Assembly: GCF_000024965.1 (NCBI RefSeq)
Contig: NC_013530.1
Span: forward strand, 2,356,001-2,420,000
From: Xylanimonas cellulosilytica DSM 15894
Lineage (GTDB): Bacteria; Actinomycetota; Actinomycetes; Actinomycetales; Cellulomonadaceae
Direction: 5' to 3'
DNA: 64,000 nucleotides
The notes beneath the pieces are model-generated. The model saw only the letters and a program-made list of their open reading frames with translations, did not search any database and was not told the origin of the DNA. Positions 30,318 through 41,522 of the stretch are shown in pieces; position 1 is the first letter of the stretch; each line of letters opens with the position of its first letter. The position numbers were made by a program, and so were the translations under genes.

Positions 30318-31234
30318 TGCGCGTGCGCGCCGAGCTCCGCGACCACCACGGCGAGCGCCCCCGGCCCCGCGTGGGTGCCCAGCACCGCGCTGACGGGCGT
30401 GACCACCGGGACCACGCCGAGCGTCTCGGCGAGCCGCCCCGCGGCGGCCTCGGCCCGCTCGGCCGCACCGAGGTGGTGCACTGCGACCCCCGGACGTTCC
30501 ATCCCGGCGGCGTGCTCCGCCGCGATGGCGAGCATCCGGTCGAGGGCCGCGGCGCGGGTCCGCACGCGCTGCACCAGGCTCACCCGGCCGTCCACGATCT
30601 CCAGGATCGGACGCACGCCGAGCGCCGCACCCAGCGCGGCCGCACCCGCCGACAGCCGCCCGCCGCGCCGCAGATGGTCGAGGGAGTCGACCAGGAACAG
30701 GCAGCGGCTCGACGCCGCGACCTCACGGGCCCGCGCCGCGACGTGCTCCGCGTCCGCGCCGTGGGCCGGGCACTCCGCCGCCGCGAGCGCCGCGAACCCC
30801 AGCGCCATCGCCGCGGTACGCGAGTCGACGACCCGCACCGGCACCATCGCCCGCTGCCCCGCATGGGCCGCCGCGCCGACCGTGCCCGACACGTCGCCCG
30901 ACAGGTGGACCGAGACGATCGCGCCCGCCCCGTCGGCGGCCAGGTCGCGGTACACGTCCGCGAAGTCCTCCGGCGCGGGCTGCGAGGTGGTCAGCCGCTG
31001 CCCGGCCGCGATCCGCTCCGCGACCTCGGCCGGGGTGATGTCGACGCCCTCGCGGCGGTCGCCGTCGGGGGTCAGCACGCGCAGGGGCACGACGACGACG
31101 GGGCTCGCGTCGTCGTCCACGGCGTCGGGCAGGCAGGCCGTGGAGTCCGTGACGACGCGCACCTCGGATCGGGCCGCGGCACGGGGGGCGGCGTCGTCGG
31201 GCAGGGCGGAGGGCTTCGTCAGGTGCAGGCGCAT
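30314..31234 (-). CDS. DegV family fatty-acid-binding protein
   Basis: A 306-residue protein with the DegV layout: N-terminal [32 protein letters not shown] (lipid-head contact region), [15 protein letters not shown], and the hallmark [17 protein letters not shown]. DegV/FakB proteins hold a fatty acid for phosphorylation by the kinase FakA; no fakA is visible here. TAGGGT lies 9 nt before the start, consistent with a very short leader. Confidence 0.9.
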   Translation of the reverse strand: MRLHLTKPSALPDDAAPRAAARSEVRVVTDSTACLPDAVDDDASPVVVVPLRVLTPDGDRREGVDITPAEVAERIAAGQRLTTSQPAPEDFADVYRDLAADGAGAIVSVHLSGDVSGTVGAAAHAGQRAMVPVRVVDSRTAAMALGFAALAAAECPAHGADAEHVAARAREVAASSRCLFLVDSLDHLRRGGRLSAGAAALGAALGVRPILEIVDGRVSLVQRVRTRAAALDRMLAIAAEHAAGMERPGVAVHHLGAAERAEAAAGRLAETLGVVPVVTPVSAVLGTHAGPGALAVVVAELGAHAH

Positions 31235-31300
31235 GGCACGGTCACCCTACCGACCGGGGTGCGCCGCAGCCGTGCCGGTGCGCCCCGCGAGCGCGGGCGC

Positions 31301-31306
31301 TACGTT
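31301..31306 (+). promoter_or_regulatory. -10 hexamer TACGTT, leaderless start of the HerA-like gene
   Basis: TACGTT is followed by 6 nt and ATG 31313; no ribosome binding site is present. Confidence 0.5.
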
Positions 31307-31312
31307 GCGGCC

Positions 31313-33334
31313 ATGGCCTCGACCCCACCCACGTCCGCCGAGCTCGCCGCCCTCCGCGCCGCCGCGGCCCAGGCCGCAGCCGAGGCAGCGGAGGCCAGGG
31401 CGGCGGCCGCGCAGGCCGCCCTCGCCGCCGCGGAGGCCGCGGCCGCCCCGGCCGTTGAGCCCATCGACACCACGAGCCCGGTGGTTGAGCCCGTCGAAAC
31501 CACGAGCCCGGTGGTTGAGCCCGTCGAAACCACGAGCCCGGTGGTTGAGCCTGTCGAAACCACGAGCCCGGTGGTTGAGCCTGTCGAAACCACCCAAGAC
31601 TCCGAGGGCGGGGTGGTTTCGACAGGCTCAACCACCGGGGCCGACGGTGGGGTGGTTTCGACAGGCTCAACCACCGAGGGCTCAACCACCGGGGACGGGT
31701 ATGCCGCCGAGGTGGCCGCCGCCTATGCCTCGCGCGGTGGCACGCTGCCGCTCGGCGCCCTGCTGGAGGGCGAGCCGGGCTCCGACCCGGCTCCGAACCC
31801 GGCCGCGCAGGTCGGCTTCGCGCTGCGCATGCTCAACCGGCACGGTCTGGTCGCGGGCGCGACGGGCACCGGCAAGACCAAGACGCTGCAGGGCATGGCC
31901 GAGGGCCTGTCCCTCGCGGGCGTCCCGGTGTTCGTCGCCGACATCAAGGGCGACCTGTCGGGCCTGGCGGTCCCGGGCGCCACGAACGACGCCATCGTCG
32001 AGCGCGCCGCGGGCATCGGTCAGGACTGGACGCCCACCGCGTACCCGGTCGAGTTCTACTCCCTGGGCGGCCTCGGCAAGGGCGTCCCGATCCGCACCAC
32101 GGTCACCGACTTCGGCCCGCTGCTGCTGTCCAAGGTGCTGGGCCTCAACGCGACGCAGGAGTCGAGCCTCGGCCTCGTCTTCCACTGGGCCGACACGCAA
32201 GGGCTCGCGCTGCTCGACCTCAAGGACCTCCAGGCCACCATCGCGTACCTGGTCTCCGACGAGGGCAAGGACGACCTCAAGGGCATCGGCGGGCTGTCTG
32301 CGGCCACGGCCGGCGTGATCCTGCGCGAGATCGTGGGGCTCCAGGCCCAGGGCGCCGACGTGTTCTTCGGCGAGCCCGCGTTCGCGACGTCGGACCTGCT
32401 GCGCGTCGCGCCCGACGGGCGCGGCGTCATCTCGGCGCTCGAGCTGCCCGCGGTCCAGGACCGGCCCGCGCTGTTCTCGACGTTCCTCATGTGGCTGCTG
32501 GCCGACCTGTTCCAGGAGCTGCCCGAGGTCGGCGACCCGGACAAGCCGAGGCTCGTCTTCTTCTTCGACGAGGCGCACCTGCTGTTCACGGGCGCGAGCA
32601 AGGACTTCCTCACACAGGTCACCCAGACGGTCCGCCTGATCCGCAGCAAGGGCGTCGGCATCTTCTTCGTCACGCAGTCCCCCAAGGACGTGCCCGCTGA
32701 CGTGCTCGCCCAGCTCGGCAACCGGGTCCAGCACGCGCTGCGCGCCTTCACGCCCGACGACGCGACGGCGCTGCGGCAGGCCGTGCGCACGTTCCCGCAC
32801 TCCCCGTACGACCTCGAACGGCTGCTGCAGTCGCTCGGCACCGGCGAGGCGGTGGTCACGGTGCTGACCGAGAAGGGCGCGCCGACGCCGGTCGCGTGGA
32901 CGCGGGTGCGTGCCCCGCAGGCGTCCATGGATCCCGCTCCCGAGGCGGTGCTCGACGCCGTCGTCGCGGCCTCGCCGGGGCAGGCACGCTACGGCACCGC
33001 CGTCGACAACGAGTCCGCGTTCGAGCTGCTGCAGGTGCGTGTGCAGCAGGAGGCCGCTGCCCGTGAGGCCGCCGACGCCGCCGAGGCCGCCGCGAAGGCA
33101 CAGGCCAAGGCCGACGCCGAGGCGGCCAAGGAGCGGGAACGGGCCGCCAAGAAGGAGCAGGCCGAGCTGGAGAAGATGCGCGCGCGGCTCGAGCGCGACG
33201 CCGCCAAGCAGCGCGCGGGGACGACGTCGCGGCCCCGCAGCACGGCGAGCCCGCTCGACGCGATCCTCAAGACGGCAGGCAGCACGCTGGCCCGCGAGAT
33301 CACCCGCTCGATCTTCGGCACCCGCCGCCGCTGA
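31313..33334 (+). CDS. HerA-like ATPase (DUF853 family) with repeat-derived linker
   Basis: A 673-residue P-loop ATPase. It opens with an alanine-rich coiled coil (about residues 9-47). A repeat-encoded linker follows at about 48-128, then the HerA/VirB4-like core: Walker A GATGTGKT at about 182-189, IKGDLSGLA, Walker [11 protein letters not shown] at about 414-423, and [24 protein letters not shown] charged coiled coil (about 578-636) and a short C-terminal helix end it. Family members are predicted DNA translocases or helicases; the substrate is unknown. The linker is built of [10 protein letters not shown] units and V-V-S-T-G-S-T-T units from a dispersed palindromic repeat. Confidence 0.88.
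   Translation: MASTPPTSAELAALRAAAAQAAAEAAEARAAAAQAALAAAEAAAAPAVEPIDTTSPVVEPVETTSPVVEPVETTSPVVEPVETTSPVVEPVETTQDSEGGVVSTGSTTGADGGVVSTGSTTEGSTTGDGYAAEVAAAYASRGGTLPLGALLEGEPGSDPAPNPAAQVGFALRMLNRHGLVAGATGTGKTKTLQGMAEGLSLAGVPVFVADIKGDLSGLAVPGATNDAIVERAAGIGQDWTPTAYPVEFYSLGGLGKGVPIRTTVTDFGPLLLSKVLGLNATQESSLGLVFHWADTQGLALLDLKDLQATIAYLVSDEGKDDLKGIGGLSAATAGVILREIVGLQAQGADVFFGEPAFATSDLLRVAPDGRGVISALELPAVQDRPALFSTFLMWLLADLFQELPEVGDPDKPRLVFFFDEAHLLFTGASKDFLTQVTQTVRLIRSKGVGIFFVTQSPKDVPADVLAQLGNRVQHALRAFTPDDATALRQAVRTFPHSPYDLERLLQSLGTGEAVVTVLTEKGAPTPVAWTRVRAPQASMDPAPEAVLDAVVAASPGQARYGTAVDNESAFELLQVRVQQEAAAREAADAAEAAAKAQAKADAEAAKERERAAKKEQAELEKMRARLERDAAKQRAGTTSRPRSTASPLDAILKTAGSTLAREITRSIFGTRRR
31454..31694 (+). 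repeat. In-frame array of the palindromic repeat in the HerA-like gene
   Basis: Five tandem 30-bp units begin at 31454, 31484, 31514, 31544 and 31574, each starting GTTGAGCC; the last is cut short by unique sequence. Two inverted full copies follow at 31612-31636 and 31652-31676, then a half copy at about 31679-31694. All are translated in one frame with no stop. Unit 1 is diverged (P-I-D-T-T); units 2-3 carry CCCGTC and units 4-5 CCTGTC, a stepwise duplication pattern. Confidence 0.95.
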
Positions 33335-33379
33335 GCATCACCTCTCGCCGGGAGGAGCGAGACCGCGGACGATGCATGC

Positions 33380-34669
33380 ATGACTGCACACCTGCCACCG
33401 GGGTATCGTCTCGAGCCGCTCGACGAGTCCCGCAAGCGCGACATCTACGACCTGGACGCCTGGGCCTTCCCGATCGCCACCTCGCTCGACGACCTGCTCG
33501 CCACCGCGTCCCCGCTGCCCTGGGACCGCACGTTCGGCGTCGTCGCGCCGGATGCCCGCGCCGGCGAGCTGGCAGCGATGTACGCGTCCTACCCCTTCCA
33601 GCGCTTCCCCGTCCCGGGCGGTGAGCTGCCAGCCGGCGGCCTGACCTGGGTGGGCGTGCACCCGCAGCACCGGCGGCGCGGGATCCTCACCGCGATGATC
33701 GACGACGACCTCGCGCGCTGCGCCACCCGGGGCGAGCCGCTCGCCGCCCTGTTCGCCGCCGAGTACGCCATCTACGGCCGGTTCGGCTACGGACGCGCCG
33801 CCGACGACCTCCGCCTCGAGATCCCCCGCGGAACCGCCCTGCGTGACGTCGCCGGCGCCGACCAGCACACCGTCCGCATCGAGCACGCCAGCCAGGAAGC
33901 CCACGGCGAGCTCGTCGCCCACATCCACCGCGCGGCCGGGCGCGCGCCCACGGGCGTCGAAGGCCTCAACCGTCCCGGCTGGGTGACCCGGGAGACTCCG
34001 GAACTCCAGGCGTCGTTCTGGGACGACTCTCCCGTCTGGCGGCAGGGCCGGGAGTCGGCCCGCATCGTCATCGTCGAGCGCGACGGCGCACCCCGCGGCT
34101 ACTGCCGGCTACGGCGCAAGCTCGACTGGGAGACCGCCGGCCCGCGCGGTCAGGTGAGCGCCGGTGAGGTCGTCGCGCTCGACGCCGCCGCCGCGCGTGC
34201 CCTGTGGGGCGTCCTGCTGGACCTCGACCTGAGCAGCGTCGTCGCGCCATTCCTCATCCCCGTCGACGACGTCGTCACGCAGCTCCTGGTGGACCGGCGC
34301 GCGGCCCTGCCACGTCTTGCCGACAACCTGTGGGTGCGGCTCGTCGACGTCGGCGCCGCGCTCGCAGGGCGCCGGTACGCGGCCGACGTCGATGTCGTCG
34401 TCGGCGTGCGCGACGATCGCCTGCCCGCCAACGCCGGCTCGTGGCGGCTGCAGGCCGGAGCCTTCGGCAATGGCTCCTGCGAACGCACCGACGCCCCCGC
34501 GGACCTGGAGCTGGACGTGCGGGAGCTGGGTGCCGCGTACCTCGGCGGCGTCACGCTCGCGGCGCTCGCGGCGGCCGGGTCTGTCACGGAGCGAACGCCG
34601 GGCGCGCTGGCGCGGGCGGCGGCGGCGTTCGCGTGGCCGATCGCGCCGGGCGCGAGCTGGGTGTTCTGA
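33380..34669 (+). CDS. GNAT family N-acetyltransferase, Eis-like
   Basis: A 429-residue protein with the three-part Eis architecture. The N-terminal GNAT domain has the acetyl-CoA loop WVGVHPQHRRRGILTAM (about residues 90-106), a second GNAT domain follows, and then a C-terminal SCP2-like domain. It ends in Trp-Val-Phe; Eis proteins use the C-terminal carboxylate in catalysis. Eis acetylates amines on proteins or aminoglycosides. The native substrate here is not evident. GGAGGAG lies about 20 nt upstream, further than ideal. Confidence 0.85.
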   Translation: MTAHLPPGYRLEPLDESRKRDIYDLDAWAFPIATSLDDLLATASPLPWDRTFGVVAPDARAGELAAMYASYPFQRFPVPGGELPAGGLTWVGVHPQHRRRGILTAMIDDDLARCATRGEPLAALFAAEYAIYGRFGYGRAADDLRLEIPRGTALRDVAGADQHTVRIEHASQEAHGELVAHIHRAAGRAPTGVEGLNRPGWVTRETPELQASFWDDSPVWRQGRESARIVIVERDGAPRGYCRLRRKLDWETAGPRGQVSAGEVVALDAAAARALWGVLLDLDLSSVVAPFLIPVDDVVTQLLVDRRAALPRLADNLWVRLVDVGAALAGRRYAADVDVVVGVRDDRLPANAGSWRLQAGAFGNGSCERTDAPADLELDVRELGAAYLGGVTLAALAAAGSVTERTPGALARAAAAFAWPIAPGASWVF

Positions 34670-34699
34670 CAGGACGCACGGTGGTCCAGCAGAACGCCC

Positions 34700-34803
34700 G
34701 GTGGTCGAGCCTGTCGAGACCACCCTGGCCGATGATGGCCAGGGTGGTTTCGACAGGCTCAACCACCGGGTCGGGCGGGGTGGTTTCGACAGGGTCGACC
34801 ACC
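34700..34803. repeat. Three palindromic repeat copies between convergent genes
   Basis: Copies at 34700-34724, 34743-34767 and 34779-34803. The first two are inverted relative to each other around CTGGCC-GATGAT-GGCCAG, making one 68-bp nested palindrome. They occupy most of the 149-bp gap between the Eis-like gene and glgP and could act as a bidirectional terminator. Confidence 0.9.
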
Positions 34804-34818
34804 GGGTGGGGTGGGTGG

Positions 34819-37281
<2,463 letters not shown>

Positions 37282-37288
37282 GGCTTCG

Positions 37289-37294
37289 ACAGTA
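37289..37294 (-). promoter_or_regulatory. -10 hexamer TACTGT, leaderless start of glgP
   Basis: On the minus strand TACTGT is followed by 7 nt (CGAAGCC) and GTG 37281. Confidence 0.5.
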
Positions 37295-37361
37295 CAAGCC
37301 AGCACCTGATCCGGCACCGGCTCAGTGGCGCAGATCCACCCCTGTTCGCCATCCGTGAAAT

Positions 37362-37391
37362 CTTGCAGTCTGTTTTCAGCAACGCTTGCAG
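37362..37391. promoter_or_regulatory. LacI/MalR-like operator candidate upstream of glgP
   Basis: CAGCAA-CGC-TTGCAG (37377-37391) is an inverted repeat with one mismatch. A further CTTGCAG lies at 37362-37368, 23 bp from the second CTTGCAG. Direct repeats of this heptamer are recalled from Streptomyces amylase/maltose promoters controlled by the LacI-family protein MalR/Reg1. The regulator here is unknown. Confidence 0.4.
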
Positions 37392-37407
37392 GCGGGTCGT
37401 CCGGCTG

Positions 37408-40400
37408 CTACGGCACGCCGATCACCGCGCGCGGCCGCGAGCGGCCCGCGGCGTCCTTGGTGACGACGTAGGACGCGTCGACGTGCGGCTCGAGCGCCGA
37501 GACCTTGTCGTTGGGTGCGCCGACGACGAGCTGGAACCCGAGCCCCCGCCACGCCCCGACGGCGCGCCCGGAGAACTGCGCGTCGGCCTTGATGAGCGCC
37601 TCGTCGAGGAACACCGGCGCGTACCGCGGGCGGTCGGCCCCGGCGTCGCCGAGCTGGTAGCGCAGGGCCGCGCCGACGATGAACGCGACGAGCTCCTGCG
37701 ACTCACCACCGGACTTCTCGCCGATGTGGTCGTAGAGCGCCACGTGGTTACCGGCCAGGTCGACCTTCTCCGCCGAGAGGCGCACGTGCCGCCGCACGTC
37801 GATGAGGTCCGCGCGCTCGGGCGAGCCCGGCCGCAGCCGCTCCACGAGGCGGGACATCCGCGCGTACCGGGCCTCTCGCTCGGCGTCGGAGGCGTCCGAG
37901 GCGAGCAGCTCGCGCAGGTCGCGCAGCTCCTTGCGGAACTTGGCCACGACCGACGACGCCGCGGCGCGCGCGTCGATGCGCAGGCGGTGGTCGTCGTCGG
38001 CGAACGGCAGGTCGGCGAGGATCCGGTTGACCGGGTCGATGCGCTCGGTGATCTCGCGCAGCGACCGGGCGATGGTGCGTTCGAGGTCGGTGAGGTCGTC
38101 GCCCGAGAGGCGCAGCAGCGAGCGCCGCCACTCCCCCTCGAGCTCGTGCAGCCGGTCCGTCTCGAGCACGGTCAGCACGCGTTCGAAGTCGCGGTAGGAC
38201 GCGTCGGGGTCGGTGCCGAGGTCAGGGCTCGGCCACTGGCGGACGAAGGCCTCGAAGATCGTGCGCAGCGCGTCCGTGCCGGTGGCGACGGCGGTCACGG
38301 CGGTCTCGTGGTCGTGGCGCAGCCGTTCGCCCACGCGCGCGACGACGGCGTCGAACGCCGCGAGCGCCTGCGCCGGCTCGGGTTCCGCGGCGCCGTCCGT
38401 GCCGGGGGTCGCGGTGGCTTCGCCGAGCAGCTCGTCGAGGTAGGTGCGCTGCCGGTCGGTCAGGGTCGCGCCGTCGTCGGCCGCGGCGTCGAGGACGGCC
38501 TGGACGGCGTCGACCTCCTCGCTGACCCGCTCCCAGCGGTCGGCGAGCGCGCCCGCCCGCTGTTCCGTGGCGCCGAGCTCCTTCTGGAGCCGCTCCACCT
38601 CGGCGTCCAGCTCGCGCGCGCGGGTCTCCAGCACCCCGAGCTCGGGGTTGTCGGCGCGGGCCGCCGCGATGACGGACCGCCACTGCTCGCAGGCCGCCTC
38701 GGCACCGCGGACGTCGAGGGACGCCCACCGCAGCTCCGCGACGGTGCGTGCCGCGGTCGCCTGCTCCTCGACGGCGTCGAGCCGCAGCCCGGCGCCGCGG
38801 AACGCCTCCGCGGCCGTTCGCAGCACCGTGCGGGCCTCCTCGATCTGGCGGTCGAGCTCGGTGATCCGGCGGGCGTTGGTGAAGCCGAGAACGTTGGGGC
38901 GGCCCTGGCCGCCGTGGGCGCCGCGGGAGCCCTCCGACGTCTGGCCGGTGCGGGTCAGCGCCTTCGGGTGCTGGGCGAGGGCGGTGGTGGAGTCCACGCA
39001 GCGGAAGGCGAACCGCTCGGCGAGGTGCTCGCGCAGCCAGCCGCGGAACACGCCGGGTGCGTAGTCGAGCCGGCCGGGCAGGGTCGCCGGGTCGATGGCC
39101 GAGCGGCTGTCGAGGCCGGTGGTCACTCCCTCGAAGCGCAGCCGCCTCCGGGACGGCACGCTGTCGATCGCGGCCCGGAACCGGGGCAGGTCGGCGGCGT
39201 CGAGCAGCAGCGTCGTCGCGAACCCGCCCAGGGCCAGGTTGAACGCCTCGCGCCACGCCTCGTGCTCGGTGCGCACCTCGACGAGCTCGGCGACGAAGGG
39301 CAGCTGCTCCGGCGTGAGCCCGGCGGCCTGCGCGAGCGCCACCCGAGCGCGGTGCAGCTCCTCGGGGACGTTGCCCGCGCGGGCGGCGAGCCCTGCCCGC
39401 TCGGTCTCGAGCGCGGCCAGCTCGGCCGTCGCGGCCTTCTCCGCGTCCCGCGCCTTGTCGCGCGCGTCGAACGCCGCGTGCCGCGCGGCGGTGTCGGCGA
39501 GCCGCGACCGGGAGGCCGCGGCGAGGCGGTCGAAGTCCGCCTCGGTGGTGACCGTCGTGCCGAGCACCTCCAGCGCGGCGTCGAGGCGGCCGCGCGTGCG
39601 CCGCGCGTCCGTGAGCCGGGCCTCGGCGGCGGCCAGCTCGCGCTCGGCGTTCTGGATCGTGGCACCGCCCGACGCCCACAGCGTCTGCCGCACACCCTCG
39701 AGCTCGTCCTTGCGGGCGTCGACGCGCGCCTTGAGGTCGCGCACCTGCGCGGTCTCGGCGCGCGAGCGCCCGCGCACGTCGTCCTCGACCGCGCGCAGCA
39801 GCGCGGCCCGGTGCTCGGCACGCCACAGCCCGACGGCGGAGGCGTCGTCGGCCGCACCGCCGACGCCGTCGATCACGTCGAGCCGGTCGCGCGCCTCGTC
39901 GACGGCCGCGCGGTGCGCGCGGATCGGGCGCAGCGCGCGGACCTGCTGCTGCGCGGTGACCATCTGCTCGCGGGTGCCGGACAGCTCGTCGAAGTGCTCG
40001 ACGACGTCGGCGGCCTTCGCCAGCGTCTCCGGCTCCTCGAGGACCATCGACTTGTACAGCGCGTCGACGGTGGTGATCTGCTGGCCCGCCTGGATGCGCG
40101 CGAGCAGCCCGACGGCCTTGTCGCCGCCGCCCGCCGCACCGATGCCGAGGCTGGAGTACAGCCGCGCGGCGAACTCCTTGTCGGTGTCGAAGCACGTCAG
40201 GCCCAGCGCGGTCAGGGCGGCGCGGGCGAACCGCGCCTCGGCCGGGACCGCGAGCGACGCCAGCTCGAACGGCCCGGCGATCGTGGCCCGCACCGGGACC
40301 AGCGCGTCCATCGACGCGGCCCCGGCCGGCACGTACCAGGCGCGGACCGCGGTGAGCAGCGCCCCGGACTGGTCCGCCCACGTCATCGCGATGGCCGCCC

Positions 40401-40770
40401 ACGTGTCGCGCCCGTCGCCGCGCAGCACGCGTTCGCGCGTGCCGTCGGCGGTGCGCGACTCGTCGATCTTGCCGCGCGCGTAGGAGATGACGTTGCGCTG
40501 GTCCTTGCCGCGCGGGCGGCCGACGACGCCGCCGTTCGACGCCCCGTTGAACGGCGTCGTGTGCGGCATGAGGAGGGCGATGTACGCGTCCATCAGGGTG
40601 GACTTGCCCGAGCCCGACCCACCGGCGAGCAGCGTCGCCGTGGGGGCGAGCCGGATGCGGTGGGCGCCGTCGTAGCCGCCCCAGTTGACCACCTGGAGGT
40701 CCCGGGCCACCCACTGCTGCCCGGTCGATGCCGCCGGGACGAGTCCGAAGAGCGTGTCGATCATCGTCAT
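37408..40770 (-). CDS. jetC: SMC-like ATPase JetC/MksB
   Basis: A 1120-residue SMC-like ATPase. Walker A GGSGSGKST is at about residues 50-58. Two long coiled-coil arms surround a hinge-like middle region (about 510-640). The ABC signature SGGESQEL is at about 1019-1026 and Walker B PVFLDEALIKAD at about 1050-1061. It would dimerise and extrude DNA loops with JetA and JetB. ATG 40770 overlaps the jetB stop by one base. In Wadjet systems jetD follows directly. Here the next minus-strand gene is glgP. Confidence 0.9.
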   Translation of the reverse strand: MTMIDTLFGLVPAASTGQQWVARDLQVVNWGGYDGAHRIRLAPTATLLAGGSGSGKSTLMDAYIALLMPHTTPFNGASNGGVVGRPRGKDQRNVISYARGKIDESRTADGTRERVLRGDGRDTWAAIAMTWADQSGALLTAVRAWYVPAGAASMDALVPVRATIAGPFELASLAVPAEARFARAALTALGLTCFDTDKEFAARLYSSLGIGAAGGGDKAVGLLARIQAGQQITTVDALYKSMVLEEPETLAKAADVVEHFDELSGTREQMVTAQQQVRALRPIRAHRAAVDEARDRLDVIDGVGGAADDASAVGLWRAEHRAALLRAVEDDVRGRSRAETAQVRDLKARVDARKDELEGVRQTLWASGGATIQNAERELAAAEARLTDARRTRGRLDAALEVLGTTVTTEADFDRLAAASRSRLADTAARHAAFDARDKARDAEKAATAELAALETERAGLAARAGNVPEELHRARVALAQAAGLTPEQLPFVAELVEVRTEHEAWREAFNLALGGFATTLLLDAADLPRFRAAIDSVPSRRRLRFEGVTTGLDSRSAIDPATLPGRLDYAPGVFRGWLREHLAERFAFRCVDSTTALAQHPKALTRTGQTSEGSRGAHGGQGRPNVLGFTNARRITELDRQIEEARTVLRTAAEAFRGAGLRLDAVEEQATAARTVAELRWASLDVRGAEAACEQWRSVIAAARADNPELGVLETRARELDAEVERLQKELGATEQRAGALADRWERVSEEVDAVQAVLDAAADDGATLTDRQRTYLDELLGEATATPGTDGAAEPEPAQALAAFDAVVARVGERLRHDHETAVTAVATGTDALRTIFEAFVRQWPSPDLGTDPDASYRDFERVLTVLETDRLHELEGEWRRSLLRLSGDDLTDLERTIARSLREITERIDPVNRILADLPFADDDHRLRIDARAAASSVVAKFRKELRDLRELLASDASDAEREARYARMSRLVERLRPGSPERADLIDVRRHVRLSAEKVDLAGNHVALYDHIGEKSGGESQELVAFIVGAALRYQLGDAGADRPRYAPVFLDEALIKADAQFSGRAVGAWRGLGFQLVVGAPNDKVSALEPHVDASYVVTKDAAGRSRPRAVIGVP

Positions 40771-41522
40771 CAGTCGTCCTCCTCCGCCTGGTCGTCCCCG
40801 TCGTCCGTGTCCCCGTCGTCCGTGTCCCCGTCGTCCGCCTCTGCGTCGTCGGCATCCGCCACGCCGTCGGCGTCGGCGACGACGGCGGGGCGGCCGCCGG
40901 AGCGGAGCCACTGCGCGAGCTCCGCGAGCCGGTCGACGGGCAGCACCACCTCGACCAGCGGCGTGATCCGGAACCGCCCGGGGCTCTCCTCGTCGAGGAA
41001 GCCCTCGGTGGCGAGCCGCGCGATCGCCGCGCGCACCTCGCGCTGGCGTGCGGCGACGTTGGTCTCCGCGGGGTCGAGGAAGCTCATGACGTGCTGCTCG
41101 AGCTCCTCGGCGTCCACGCGCGCGGCGACCTCCCCCGCGCCCTGCTCCCGCTGGTGCAAGGTGCGCAGATGGACGAGCAGCACCGTCTCGACGCGGGTGT
41201 ACGCCTCGTCGCGCAGCAGGATCGGGATCTCGACCTCGCCGCTGCGCACCTGCCTCTTGTAGGCGATGCCACGATCCCGGTCGACGACGAGCGTCACGAA
41301 CAGGTCGTGCAGGCGCGACTCGATGGCGCTCTGGTGCTCCAGCAGCGCCGCCCAGCGCTGCGGGCTGGCGTCCGCGGAGAGGTACCGACGGCGCAGCAGG
41401 TCGACCAGCACCGCGCGCGCGGCGGCGTCGAGCGTGCCGGTGTCGCCCGCGAACAGCTCGGTGGGGTCGGCCTCCATCGCGACGGGCTCGATGAAGCCGT
41501 CCGAAACCGGGATGTCAGTCAT
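40770..41522 (-). CDS. jetB: DUF4194 protein JetB/MksE (kite-type condensin subunit)
   Basis: A 250-residue DUF4194 protein with winged-helix character ([62 protein letters not shown]). The last 40 residues form a very acidic tail of repeated D-D-G-D-T units. As the MksE/JetB equivalent it should bridge JetA and JetC. The start overlaps the end of jetA by 8 nt. Confidence 0.9.
   Translation of the reverse strand: MTDIPVSDGFIEPVAMEADPTELFAGDTGTLDAAARAVLVDLLRRRYLSADASPQRWAALLEHQSAIESRLHDLFVTLVVDRDRGIAYKRQVRSGEVEIPILLRDEAYTRVETVLLVHLRTLHQREQGAGEVAARVDAEELEQHVMSFLDPAETNVAARQREVRAAIARLATEGFLDEESPGRFRITPLVEVVLPVDRLAELAQWLRSGGRPAVVADADGVADADDAEADDGDTDDGDTDDGDDQAEEDD

Noticed and set aside
31454-31694. 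Possible CRISPR array (30-bp regular repeats)
   Set aside because: The 30-bp units are contiguous without unique spacers, lie within a translated gene and match the dispersed palindromic element found elsewhere.
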